Source: Euryarchaeota archaeon UBA124
Lineage (GTDB): Archaea; Thermoplasmatota; Poseidoniia; Poseidoniales; Poseidoniaceae
Direction of reading: 5' to 3'
Assembly (NCBI GenBank): GCA_002502215.1
Contig: DAPT01000109.1
Span: 1 to 10,227, forward strand
Length of the DNA stretch: 10,227 bases
Position numbers and translations under genes: made by a program. The notes under the pieces were generated by a model. It did not search any database, had not been told where the DNA came from, and saw nothing but the letters and a program-made list of their open reading frames with translations. Of this stretch, positions 1 to 7,964 are shown piece by piece (positions within the stretch are counted from its first letter, which is position 1; every line of letters begins with the position of its first letter).

Positions 1-458
1 AATTCGGCTTTTCCTCCAGAATCTCCTGAAAGCGATACAGATTCGTCATCTTCAATCCCTTTCCTGATACGGTCTTCACTGACAGCTCGCAATCCACCTC
101 CTATGTGATCGACTTCGTCCAACAAGATGAGTGTGCGTTGTTGAGGTTTGGTTGGGTCATGAAAAAGAGAGCGGTGCGTGGAGGATTGCGTCGCTGCTTT
201 GCGAATGGCTACAGCATTGCGTGTATCGCTTGCATTGAGCTCGATTACAGTCCAGCCCATGTCCTGGGCAATGGCTCGTGCAACCGTGGTCTTCCCGACG
301 CCGGGCGGACCGATCAAGAGAATTCCTTTCTTTTTCGGTTGACCATTGACCCAACCATCCAACCATTCTCGTATTTTGCGTCGTTGGGGGTCGTTACCTT
401 CGAGTTGATGTTCAGAGGTTGGTCGGTGCCGCTCAGTCCAATCTGAAGCACCGCTCAT
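1..458 (-). CDS. rfcL: Replication factor C large subunit (clamp loader), N-terminal part, truncated by the window edge
   Basis: RfcL is the large subunit of the archaeal clamp loader, an AAA+ ATPase that with RfcS opens the PCNA ring and loads it onto primed DNA. 152 codons are visible; the rest lies beyond position 1. Near the N-terminus WTERHRP (residues 7-13) corresponds to the family's WVEKYRP-type box. The Walker A motif GPPGVGKT spans residues 50-57, the RFC-typical ELNASD residues 73-78, and the Walker B LILLDEVD residues 110-117. After Walker B the chain continues into an acidic and Ser/Gly-rich stretch (residues 127-152) whose end is not seen. The start is ATG at 456-458: an in-frame TGA at 471-473 excludes any longer form, and the RFC box falls at the expected distance from this Met. 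A weak GTGAG (470-474 on the plus strand) lies 11 nt upstream. The gene follows glyS by 41 bp on the same strand, so co-transcription is likely. A small-subunit RfcS is less likely because of the ELNASD/DEVD wording and early RFC box, but the missing C-terminus prevents full proof. Confidence 0.9.
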   Translation of the reverse strand, partial: MSGASDWTERHRPTSEHQLEGNDPQRRKIREWLDGWVNGQPKKKGILLIGPPGVGKTTVARAIAQDMGWTVIELNASDTRNAVAIRKAATQSSTHRSLFHDPTKPQQRTLILLDEVDHIGGGLRAVSEDRIRKGIEDDESVSLSGDSGGKAE

Positions 459-499
459 AAAATTCGATACTCACGACGGTTCTTGAAGATGTTCTTTAC

Positions 500-2176
500 T
501 CAAAAGAACGGTAAATCATCGATTGAAAGGCGTGTCTGTGTGGCGTCATCTCGATTCCGAACAGTGACGGTACGATCTTCCAAGGATTGATGATCAATTG
601 TCACACACAATGGAATGCCTACTTCATCCGCTCGAGCGTAACGTTTCCCAATGGAACCACTGCCGTCATAAAGCGAAACAAGACCTGGCTTTTGGCAACA
701 TTGTTGGTGCAATTCGTATGCTAATTTGCCCATCCCATCTTTCTCGAAGAGAGGGAGTATTGCAACATCAATTGGTGCTATTGAATTTGAAAGTTTTAGC
801 ATCCTGTACGGCTCTCCACCTTTCTCAGTTTCTTCGTATGCATGGTCCAGAACATGCCAGAGAATTCGATCGATTCCGAAAGCAGGTTCGACAACATGAG
901 GTATGAACCATTCACCTGTTTCTTTGACGGTTTTCTGAACACGCTTGACATGTTCTGGTTTTACTGTAAGGCTACGGCCGTCAGAAAGGTTTACATCGAT
1001 AGGGAATTGTGCTTCTGAATCAAACGTTTCAACAATGGATTTCACTTGACCGGCATCTGCACGGAACGCTGGACCCGCAGCCCCGCCATCGATGGTCCAG
1101 CCATCGATGTCGACAATTTTCGGTTCCAGAAATTCGCGACGAGCACGAAGTGATTTTCCAGTGGCTTTCTCATGGGCTTCGAGGTCGTAACAACCGCGAT
1201 GGGCGATACCAACGCATTCAATCCAACCATATGATCCATCGATTTCAACATCCCAGCAGTCGCTTGCGTAGTGTGCCATTTCATCAGCAGCATGTTGACG
1301 GAACCTCAATCGAGAAGAATCGATGCCTATTCCAACGAGGAAATCATAGGTCATTCCCATGAAGAATCCAACGGTTGGGTGACGTATGAGATTGGATGTA
1401 ATTGCCTTATCGAGAGCCATCGAGTGAGCGTTTCCTTCACCGTCCACAAGATGAAATTCCATTGCAGCCCAAGAAGAAAAGTCGTGATCCAGTGCCTCGT
1501 TTGGATCGATGAAGTATTCAAGCTCAGCCATGTTGAATTCTCGAAGGCGAATCATTCCTTGCCGAGGGGAAATCTCGTTTCTGTAACCCTTTCCAACCTG
1601 CATTGCACCAAACGGGAGACGTTCTCGGAAGTGACGGTACAGCGCTGGAAATGATGTGAACATTCCCTGTGCAGTCTCTGGGCGCATGAATCCTTGCCGA
1701 CCTGAACTACCTGCGCCGATTGTGGTTGAAAACATCAAATTCTCTGCGCTGATCTCGCTCCAGTCTTGGGCTGAGCAATTTGGACATTCAGGATTCACGT
1801 CCTTCAAGAGTGATTGAAGTTCTGATTTACTCAATGCGTCAGGGTTAGGATGGTGATTTTCCAAAAGCGTATCCGCTCTGCTCGCTTCGTTGCATTGACC
1901 ACAAACTATCATAAAATCCGAGAATTCACCCACGTGCCCACTTGCCTCAAGAACTTCGTATGGCGTGACGGTTGGACAGGAGATTTCCGTTACGTTTCCG
2001 AGTGCAAGCCAATGGTCAAGCCAAACTTGGTTGATTCTTGAGCGAAGCCTGCCGCCTATTGGTCCAAAATCATAGAGACCCTTTGCACCGCCGTACAAAT
2101 CAAAGGCTGGCAGAAGAATTCCACGCTGGCGTAACATACCATGCAACCGTTCCAGGCGTGCATCATCCTTTGACAA
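500..2176 (-). CDS. glyS: Glycyl-tRNA synthetase, archaeal/eukaryotic (alpha2) type
   Basis: This class II aminoacyl-tRNA synthetase attaches glycine to tRNA-Gly in the cytoplasm, with ATP. At 558 aa it has the normal length for single-chain GlyRS. The N-terminal GGAKGLYDFGPIG (29-41) is a family signature. Two CxxC pairs (C92/C95 and C131/C134) look like a zinc-ribbon insertion. RPETAQG is at 165-171, and class II motif 2, YRNEISPRQG, at 198-207. The stretch SYGWIECVGIAHR (315-327) matches the glycine-pocket region, and class II motif 3, EPAFGIDRIL, is at 430-439. From about residue 462 to 552 lies the anticodon-binding domain, including GSIGKRYARADEVG (507-520). The start codon is TTG (2174-2176), chosen because a strong Shine-Dalgarno sits 5 nt upstream; the next in-frame Met, residue 14, would cut into the conserved N-terminus. 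It is the first gene of a likely glyS-rfcL transcription unit, diverging from the ferredoxin gene. The archaeal/eukaryotic chain type separates it from the bacterial alpha2beta2 enzyme. Confidence 0.97.
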   Translation of the reverse strand: MSKDDARLERLHGMLRQRGILLPAFDLYGGAKGLYDFGPIGGRLRSRINQVWLDHWLALGNVTEISCPTVTPYEVLEASGHVGEFSDFMIVCGQCNEASRADTLLENHHPNPDALSKSELQSLLKDVNPECPNCSAQDWSEISAENLMFSTTIGAGSSGRQGFMRPETAQGMFTSFPALYRHFRERLPFGAMQVGKGYRNEISPRQGMIRLREFNMAELEYFIDPNEALDHDFSSWAAMEFHLVDGEGNAHSMALDKAITSNLIRHPTVGFFMGMTYDFLVGIGIDSSRLRFRQHAADEMAHYASDCWDVEIDGSYGWIECVGIAHRGCYDLEAHEKATGKSLRARREFLEPKIVDIDGWTIDGGAAGPAFRADAGQVKSIVETFDSEAQFPIDVNLSDGRSLTVKPEHVKRVQKTVKETGEWFIPHVVEPAFGIDRILWHVLDHAYEETEKGGEPYRMLKLSNSIAPIDVAILPLFEKDGMGKLAYELHQQCCQKPGLVSLYDGSGSIGKRYARADEVGIPLCVTIDHQSLEDRTVTVRNRDDATQTRLSIDDLPFF

Positions 2177-2271
2177 GAAATCCCCTCCTACCGTGCTGAT
2201 GGAGATGGCATTTCAACTTGACCACTGGATGAAAGGCTTGGATTCAAAAACCTAAGCATCTAGGGAATGCC
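2177..2271. promoter_or_regulatory. Divergent intergenic region between glyS and the ferredoxin gene
   Basis: These 95 bp separate two divergently transcribed genes, so they must hold the start signals of both unless one gene lacks its own promoter. On the minus strand the glyS SD is clear. On the plus strand AGGG (2262-2265) lies 6 nt before the ferredoxin ATG and is a weak SD. No convincing archaeal TATA box was seen on either strand; the A-rich run at 2246-2250 is the closest candidate and is poor. No hairpin, repeat or RNA gene was recognised here. Confidence 0.45.
2182..2188 (-). promoter_or_regulatory. Strong Shine-Dalgarno of glyS, deciding a TTG start
   Basis: Read on the minus strand the bases are GGAGGGG, followed by 5 nt (ATTTC) and then TTG. 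This near-perfect match to the 16S anti-Shine-Dalgarno supports initiation at the non-ATG codon rather than at the internal Met 14. It also shows that this organism uses leadered, SD-dependent initiation for at least some genes. Confidence 0.75.
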
Positions 2272-2586
2272 ATGGGACAATCAATGGTAGCCATCACTGA
2301 TGCGGATTGTACCGGTTGTGATTTGTGCATACCACATTGCCCGTTTGAAGCTCTGTTACCACTCGCAACAAACCCACCTGAACGTAAACACAAGAAGCGT
2401 CCCGTTGTCGTCATAGCATCGCAGTGCGTTGGATGCCTTTCATGCATTGGTTCGTGCCCAACCAAGGCATTGCATGAGATACTGATGCCGCCAATATCAA
2501 TCACCTCACCACTCTTAACCACAAGTGAGGACCCTGAGACAGAGTCTGTACGTCGATGGGGCAGAAAAGGTCTCGGATGGGCCTAG
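2272..2586 (+). CDS. Small ferredoxin with two 4Fe-4S clusters
   Basis: The 104-residue protein has two classical cluster motifs: C13xxC16xxC19xxxC23P and C52xxC55xxC58xxxC62P, which together would bind two [4Fe-4S] clusters. Each motif is followed by the usual short hydrophobic helix (PFEAL, PTKAL). The linker between motifs is basic and longer than in clostridial ferredoxins (about 28 residues, with a KHKKR run). The last 40 residues carry no cysteine and end in a basic, Trp-containing tail. There is no signal peptide or membrane segment, so it is a soluble cytoplasmic electron carrier or an Fe-S subunit of a larger enzyme; the redox partner cannot be told. The ATG at 2272 was taken for its AGGG spacing, but ATG 2284 is also possible and would remove only four residues. 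It lies 66 bp upstream of lhr on the same strand, so co-transcription is possible. Confidence 0.85.
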   Translation: MGQSMVAITDADCTGCDLCIPHCPFEALLPLATNPPERKHKKRPVVVIASQCVGCLSCIGSCPTKALHEILMPPISITSPLLTTSEDPETESVRRWGRKGLGWA

Positions 2587-2604
2587 GGAAAAAACGAAAC
2601 ACTC

Positions 2605-2612
2605 ATATCTAT
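2605..2612 (+). promoter_or_regulatory. Possible TATA element for lhr
   Basis: ATATCTAT lies about 45 bp before the lhr start in the 66-bp gap after the ferredoxin gene. Archaeal transcription normally begins about 25 bp downstream of such a box, which would leave a leader of roughly 20 nt containing the lhr Shine-Dalgarno. An A-rich stretch lies upstream, but a good BRE is not directly adjacent. The match is weak, and lhr may instead be read through from the ferredoxin promoter. Confidence 0.22.
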
Positions 2613-2640
2613 CTCACCACGCCTCCAACACACTGAGATT

Positions 2641-2645
2641 GGTGA
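2641..2645 (+). promoter_or_regulatory. Shine-Dalgarno of lhr
   Basis: GGTGA, complementary to the 16S 3' end, is followed by 7 nt of A/T-rich sequence and then the ATG at 2653. The spacing is good and supports this start over the next in-frame Met at residue 17. Confidence 0.6.
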
Positions 2646-2652
2646 AAAAAAT

Positions 2653-5600
2653 ATGCCTGAGATAACATATCTCGAACATCCAACGGAAACGGATGCTCTT
2701 ATGGACAAATTATGTCCACCAGTTCGGAATTGGTTTAAAGAAAAATTTGCAGACTTCACCCGACCACAAAAATTAGCAATTCCGACCATTATGGACGGAG
2801 GACATCTGTTGCTTTGTTCACCGACGGGCTCAGGTAAGACGCTGACAGCTTTCCTCACCATTATCGATCAACTGGTTCGAAAGGCGTTGGACGGGAAATT
2901 GGAAAAAAGAATTCACTGTGTTTACATCTCGCCTATCAAAGCGCTCGCAAACGACATCCAGAAAAACCTTATCGGTCCATTGTCTGAAATTTCAGAACGT
3001 TTCCTGCCCGACCGGGCTCAGGAAATACGCGTAGGTTTGCGAACGGGTGATACACCGCAATCCGAGCGTCAAAAAATGCTGAGGAATCCGCCGCACATTC
3101 TTATCACAACCCCTGAAAGTCTAGCAATTGCGATTACTTCGATGAAATTCCAGCCAATCATCAGTGATGTCGAGTACATGATTATTGACGAATTGCATTC
3201 GCTTGTTCCAAGCAAGCGAGGTGTGCATCTCGCTCTTACGCTTGCCTACCTCGACACGCTTCTCGAGCGCCCAGTTCAGAGGATTGGAATATCTGCTACG
3301 ATGGAGCCATTGGAAACGGTTGCAGAATATTTGGTCGCAAGCGACGATCGTGAGTCAAGAGGTGATGGTCAAAAGGTTCACATTGCTAAAGTTTCGGGAT
3401 CAAGAGAACTCGATTTGGACATCTTACTTCCACATCCAAAATTTAGCGATTTACCTGTATTGAAAATCTTGGATGAGAACATCAATGTCATTGCAGATCT
3501 TATTTCTGCCCATACAACGACATTGGTGTTTGCTAACACAAGAAAAATGACGGAAACACTCGTTCAACGATTGCGGCGTCCAGAGTTCGGGCTCGGAGAA
3601 CTGGTCGCAGGCCATCACGGATCAATGGACAAGAAGATTCGACTCAATGTTGAGCAGCAATTGAAAAACGGTCATCTGCGAGCAGTCGTTACATCCTCTT
3701 CACTTGAGATGGGTATCGACATCGGAGCTGTCGACATGGTCATACAATTAGGCTCACCAGGCGACATCGCTACAGCGTTGCAACGGATTGGGCGTGCTGG
3801 TCACCACGTTGGAGGAATCCCACGCGCACGTTTTCTTCCATCGAGTGTTGATGATCTCATCGAACTCGCAGCCCTGCAAGCAGCCATTCAATCGGGAGAT
3901 ATGGATCGATTGGACTTTCCTGAAAACTCATTGGACGTTGTTGCGCAATTCCTCATCGGTCTTGTCATCATTAACGAAATCGATATTGATGAGGCATATG
4001 AAATCGTTTCAAGTGCTTGGAATTATCGCAACTTCGAATACGACGATTTTATCGAAGTCTTGGACATGCTTGAGGAGGAGCGTCGCGTATGGATTGATTG
4101 GGAGGACAACACATACGGTAAACGTGGCTATTCAAGAATGATTTACTACACCAATATTGGAACAATTGCGCCCGATAACTCCTATCTTGTGTTCAATGCA
4201 GAGGGGTCAATCCTTGGACAACTCTCAGGGTCCTTCGTTTCGAATCTTCGCGGAGGCGATGTCATCTTGCTCGGTGGTTCGACCTATCGTGTCACAAACA
4301 TCCAGGGAACTCGAGTAAATGTGTCGAGTGTAACCGGTTACAGACCAACTGTCCCATCATGGTCAGGTGAGGCTCGATCTCGAAGTCGCGAGTTGTCTTC
4401 ATCGCTTTTGAGCCTCATCAAACACTGCATGATATCACTGCGTAGAGAGCAGGATCCACGCTTGGTATTGAGAGAGGCATATGGGCTCTCAAATTCTGTT
4501 GCTAATGCAATAGCTCGACATTTGGAAGAGCATACAATCGATTCATTTCAAGTTCCAGAGCCCAATCGGATACTCATTGAGCAGGTCATTGGGACAGGTC
4601 ACCCTGCCTATCTCATTACAACATGCCGTGGACGAGCATTCAACACTGCGCTCGGATATTTCATGGCAGGAACAGCAGAATCGTCTGGTGTAAGCGTCAT
4701 CGAACTCTCCTTTGATGAGAACGGGCTTCTTATCCGAACCGCACAGGAAGTTGATCCCGCTCAACTTTACGATGCATTTCGCTCCAACAACCACATTGAA
4801 GTCATCGAACGTTACATCATCAACACGCAGATTTTCGCGAAACGATTCCGTGAAGTTGCAGGTCGTTCGATGATTATTCCGAAACGTGTGGGGTCCGAAG
4901 AGATTAGTCCTCAACAATTCCAACAGAAAGCAGAAGCCCTTCTTACTCGGCATCGTACAATGGAAGGTTCCCTGCTGATGCGGGAAGCCAAAAATGAGGT
5001 TCTGTTTGGCGATATCGATGTCTTTGGATTAAATCAGTTCCTTGAATCCTGCATCGAGGGTGATGCACGAATCGTTCACACCAAGGTGACCATTCCTTCC
5101 AGGCTCGGAATGAGCCTCTACATGTCGGCATTTGAAGATCTGATGTCGATGAAGACGAGAGCCTTCCTCGTCAAGGACATCGATCCTGAGGTTCTCCGCA
5201 GATTGATGGGTACACGTAGCCTTGCTACTGAAATGACCTCAGAGCAGCTGCACAAGTATTACAGCGACAAAGCACCTGTACCGACGTCACCTGAATCCCT
5301 CTTCGAATTGATGCAACACGGTGGAGGACTCGATCGTAAATTCAACAATCCACTCTATCGAGAGAAACTTGATGGAATAGAATTGGAAGTTATTCGGTCA
5401 TGGGTTGAAGAACTCTGCCAAAGCGGAAAAATAACTAAAATCAACGGAACTGGCGAAGCAGAGATTGATGGTAAATGGTTCAACCCATTCATGGCAGAAA
5501 TTCACGGTACATTGGCCTGCTTAGCGACCAGCGACTCAAGTTCAATTGTCGATTTGAGAGATTACGATACGAAGGGTATGTCCTTTGAAATCGCTACTGA

Positions 5601-7944
5601 ATTTGACGGCACTACCCCAACAAAATGGAAAACAATACCCGTCGGTGACCCGCATGAGGCGCTTCGAGTAAAAATTCTTGAATTACTTGGTTCCGAGGGT
5701 CCGAAAACCACGGAACTTTTGCACCAACGATTGCCGTTTTCTGAGAAATCTGTCGATCGAATCGTCCATGAATTGGAGACACGCAACGTCATCAGCGTTG
5801 GTTTCTTTACTCAAACCGATGATGCGGAACTTATTCTCAAAGTCGATGAACATCGTATCACAGGTGGAGAAGAAGAGATTGTAGAATATCGTTGGATTCA
5901 GAATCTCGTGTTGGACAAGTCGTTCAAAAAATACGCAGATGTCTTTGAAGCATTCAATGAACACGTTCTTGTCCAAAAGCAACAAGAATTGCTGTACAGG
6001 ATTGAAGATTTCAGATTCAAGGATTGGAAAGATTTGCAACTTGATTCCGATGTCGTTAGTGGACGATTGCTGCACAACCGAATGGGTTACACGACCAAAA
6101 ACAACATCCCGATGCTTCTCGGCCTCAAACCAGAACCGTGGATAGGTGCAATGGAAGAAGAGGTTCTAAGCAAACTTCACACCGATGAAAACATCACGCG
6201 CCAAGAGCTTGTACAAGACTTCCCGAAAGGAGAAGAACATCGGCAGCTCGAACGCGATGTGAAAAATGCAATATCCAACTTGGACCGACAAATGTTGTTC
6301 GTAAAACAGTTTGAAGAAGTGATAGGTCGCAGGCGAAGACTCTCCTTGTTCCACAAGGTTCACGGTGTCTACAAGCCGATGGATTTCGAGGATGCAATCG
6401 AAGAGGTTGTCCGCCGAATGGGTCCAGTTAAAGCGAGCACACTACGGTTTTATGTTTCCAGAAACTACGAAGATTTGCTCGTAGCACTCCACAATCTCGA
6501 GACGAGTGGACGCATCTCAAAGGTTACGGCACTCGTCCCTGATACAGAGGACTTCTACTGCACTCCAGCCGAAGTCGAGATGCTACGAGTACCACGAAGA
6601 GAGGACCGTACGATCCGGATTCTTACACAATCTGACCCGTACGTGTCCCGATTTATCTGGGAGGTTCGCTCAGCTTTGGACCGTGGATGGTATCTCCCTG
6701 TATTCAAAGGCGTAGACCCAGTAGGAAAAGTACTCATGTTCCGAGTTAATGATTATCTCGAAATCAAAGACATGCATGTCCCGACAGCTTACTTTGAGGA
6801 GTTTTGTGATGCGTTTTTGGTCCTGCTTGAAAATCACGCCGATCAACTGGTTGATGTTGCTGTGCTTACGAATGTCAACAGTGAGCCTATTTCCGAACTT
6901 AGTACGCCAATGCGCATAGGTTTAGAGAGAATAGGCTTCAAGCAAGTAGGCGAACGTATGATTCGTGGTGGAGTTGTTGATCCACAACCGCGTGAAATTG
7001 CTGAACGTGCATTGTTCCATCAGCATCACTTGCATCAAGAAACACGTCATGAAAACGAAACCTTAGCACTTCGAAAAATAAAGGAAATACGTGATGATTT
7101 TGCCTTGCGTGGACGTTGCGAAGTGTTCCGAACGAATCTAAAATCAATGGCGAGTGCAAATCGATTGCACAAAGGCGTCAACATGCGAGGACACCAAGTA
7201 TGGGCGCCATACGAATATTTTGAGACATTGTTAACGATACGGGGGATTCCTCCAGAAGACGATTTGGTAGATATCATCGAGTTCTTTAGTTCCCAAACAG
7301 ATCCCAATATTTTCAAAGAGCGACATGCGCTGACGCAATCTGAGTTCAGAAAACTGGTTCAGCCTCTCATTCGGACAGGTCATATTGTCGAAGATTTCCG
7401 TGGTGGGTTCAGAGCGGTTCATCCGAGAACAGATCAAGACCCTGTCCACTTGCGTAGAGAATATCTACGAAATTTGGTGAGTGATTATCCAGTCATCACC
7501 ATCAAGCAATTGCTACGACTTTCCGGCACACCGTTCAAGCCAGAGGAGTTGAAGGCTGTTCTCAATGAATTTGAGGAGGACGGCACGCTTGTCAAGGGAT
7601 TCCTTATTGAAAATCTCCACCAGGTGTGTTGGGGACGAAAAGAATTGCTTGAGACTGCGAAATCGATTAATCCTATCCGCGATTTTGTACTTCCTCCAAC
7701 CGATCCTATCGCTCCATACTTTGGCGATGTCCTCAAGGAGCGATTCGGTTTTGGAAGCGCTTATTTGGTGTTCAAGAATGCTGAACCTGTTGCAGCGTTC
7801 AAGGCAAACACACGAAACAAAACCATCGATGTAACCGATTATGAAGGCAGCGAAAAAGGATGGCGTGTTGTGAAGGAATTCGCATGGGAACATCAAATGC
7901 CGCTCCATACTGAACTGCGCATAGGCGGTAAGAAAATTCAATAG
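2653..7944 (+). CDS. lhr: Very large Lhr-family superfamily 2 helicase with duplicated C-terminal winged-helix/AlkZ-like modules
   Basis: Lhr proteins are ATP-dependent 3'-5' nucleic-acid translocases linked to DNA repair and, in some archaea, RNA handling. The Q-motif region FTRPQK is at residues 35-40, Walker A SPTGSGKT at 56-63, motif II DELH at 179-182, motif III SAT at 214-216, and motif VI QRIGRAGHH at 377-385. Two RecA-like domains therefore cover about 30-430. The Lhr beta-barrel follows (about 497-600: GTIAPDNS, LRGGDVILLGG, VPSWSGEARSR), then the Lhr core winged helix and bundle to about 860. Within this, CRGRAFNTALGYFMA resembles archaeal Lhr. The remaining 900 residues are a bacterial-Lhr-like extension. 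A winged helix begins at G1016 (GPKTTELL). Another starts at G1257 (GPVKASTL) and leads into an AlkZ-like segment with SDPYVSRF (1327-1334). A third pair starts near Y1612 (YPVITIKQ) and leads into LPPTDPIAPYFG (1680-1691). At 1763 aa it exceeds E. coli Lhr (about 1540). No frameshift or missing helicase residue is seen. The next gene has its own likely promoter. Confidence 0.94.
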   Translation: MPEITYLEHPTETDALMDKLCPPVRNWFKEKFADFTRPQKLAIPTIMDGGHLLLCSPTGSGKTLTAFLTIIDQLVRKALDGKLEKRIHCVYISPIKALANDIQKNLIGPLSEISERFLPDRAQEIRVGLRTGDTPQSERQKMLRNPPHILITTPESLAIAITSMKFQPIISDVEYMIIDELHSLVPSKRGVHLALTLAYLDTLLERPVQRIGISATMEPLETVAEYLVASDDRESRGDGQKVHIAKVSGSRELDLDILLPHPKFSDLPVLKILDENINVIADLISAHTTTLVFANTRKMTETLVQRLRRPEFGLGELVAGHHGSMDKKIRLNVEQQLKNGHLRAVVTSSSLEMGIDIGAVDMVIQLGSPGDIATALQRIGRAGHHVGGIPRARFLPSSVDDLIELAALQAAIQSGDMDRLDFPENSLDVVAQFLIGLVIINEIDIDEAYEIVSSAWNYRNFEYDDFIEVLDMLEEERRVWIDWEDNTYGKRGYSRMIYYTNIGTIAPDNSYLVFNAEGSILGQLSGSFVSNLRGGDVILLGGSTYRVTNIQGTRVNVSSVTGYRPTVPSWSGEARSRSRELSSSLLSLIKHCMISLRREQDPRLVLREAYGLSNSVANAIARHLEEHTIDSFQVPEPNRILIEQVIGTGHPAYLITTCRGRAFNTALGYFMAGTAESSGVSVIELSFDENGLLIRTAQEVDPAQLYDAFRSNNHIEVIERYIINTQIFAKRFREVAGRSMIIPKRVGSEEISPQQFQQKAEALLTRHRTMEGSLLMREAKNEVLFGDIDVFGLNQFLESCIEGDARIVHTKVTIPSRLGMSLYMSAFEDLMSMKTRAFLVKDIDPEVLRRLMGTRSLATEMTSEQLHKYYSDKAPVPTSPESLFELMQHGGGLDRKFNNPLYREKLDGIELEVIRSWVEELCQSGKITKINGTGEAEIDGKWFNPFMAEIHGTLACLATSDSSSIVDLRDYDTKGMSFEIATEFDGTTPTKWKTIPVGDPHEALRVKILELLGSEGPKTTELLHQRLPFSEKSVDRIVHELETRNVISVGFFTQTDDAELILKVDEHRITGGEEEIVEYRWIQNLVLDKSFKKYADVFEAFNEHVLVQKQQELLYRIEDFRFKDWKDLQLDSDVVSGRLLHNRMGYTTKNNIPMLLGLKPEPWIGAMEEEVLSKLHTDENITRQELVQDFPKGEEHRQLERDVKNAISNLDRQMLFVKQFEEVIGRRRRLSLFHKVHGVYKPMDFEDAIEEVVRRMGPVKASTLRFYVSRNYEDLLVALHNLETSGRISKVTALVPDTEDFYCTPAEVEMLRVPRREDRTIRILTQSDPYVSRFIWEVRSALDRGWYLPVFKGVDPVGKVLMFRVNDYLEIKDMHVPTAYFEEFCDAFLVLLENHADQLVDVAVLTNVNSEPISELSTPMRIGLERIGFKQVGERMIRGGVVDPQPREIAERALFHQHHLHQETRHENETLALRKIKEIRDDFALRGRCEVFRTNLKSMASANRLHKGVNMRGHQVWAPYEYFETLLTIRGIPPEDDLVDIIEFFSSQTDPNIFKERHALTQSEFRKLVQPLIRTGHIVEDFRGGFRAVHPRTDQDPVHLRREYLRNLVSDYPVITIKQLLRLSGTPFKPEELKAVLNEFEEDGTLVKGFLIENLHQVCWGRKELLETAKSINPIRDFVLPPTDPIAPYFGDVLKERFGFGSAYLVFKNAEPVAAFKANTRNKTIDVTDYEGSEKGWRVVKEFAWEHQMPLHTELRIGGKKIQ

Positions 7945-7953
7945 AATTGAATT
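7935..7953. repeat. Perfect 8-bp inverted repeat straddling the lhr stop codon
   Basis: AATTCAAT (7935-7942) and its exact reverse complement ATTGAATT (7946-7953) are separated by AGA, and the lhr TAG (7942-7944) sits in the turn. The stem has only one G-C pair and no T-run follows directly, so it is a weak hairpin. It could be chance in an A/T-rich gene end, an mRNA 3'-end structure, or a protein site next to the following gene's TATA box. Confidence 0.35.
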
Positions 7954-7956
7954 CTG

Positions 7957-7964
7957 AATATATA
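7957..7964 (+). promoter_or_regulatory. Likely archaeal TATA box for the secreted lectin gene
   Basis: AATATATA is the best TATA-like sequence in the window and lies in the 74-bp gap after lhr. With the usual distance of about 25 bp, transcription would begin near 7985-7990, giving a leader of about 30 nt before the ATG at 8019. This suggests the lectin gene is transcribed independently of lhr. Confidence 0.45.

Noticed and set aside
105..446. A 113-residue plus-strand open frame at the left end
   Set aside because: It is antisense to rfcL, whose Walker A, Walker B and ELNASD motifs read cleanly on the minus strand.
1271..1654. A 127-residue plus-strand open frame within glyS
   Set aside because: It is a shadow of glyS, which contains all class II synthetase motifs in the opposite frame.
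2587..2652. Terminator between the ferredoxin gene and lhr
   Set aside because: There is an A-run just after the ferredoxin stop but no T-run on the plus strand and no hairpin, so no terminator is supported.
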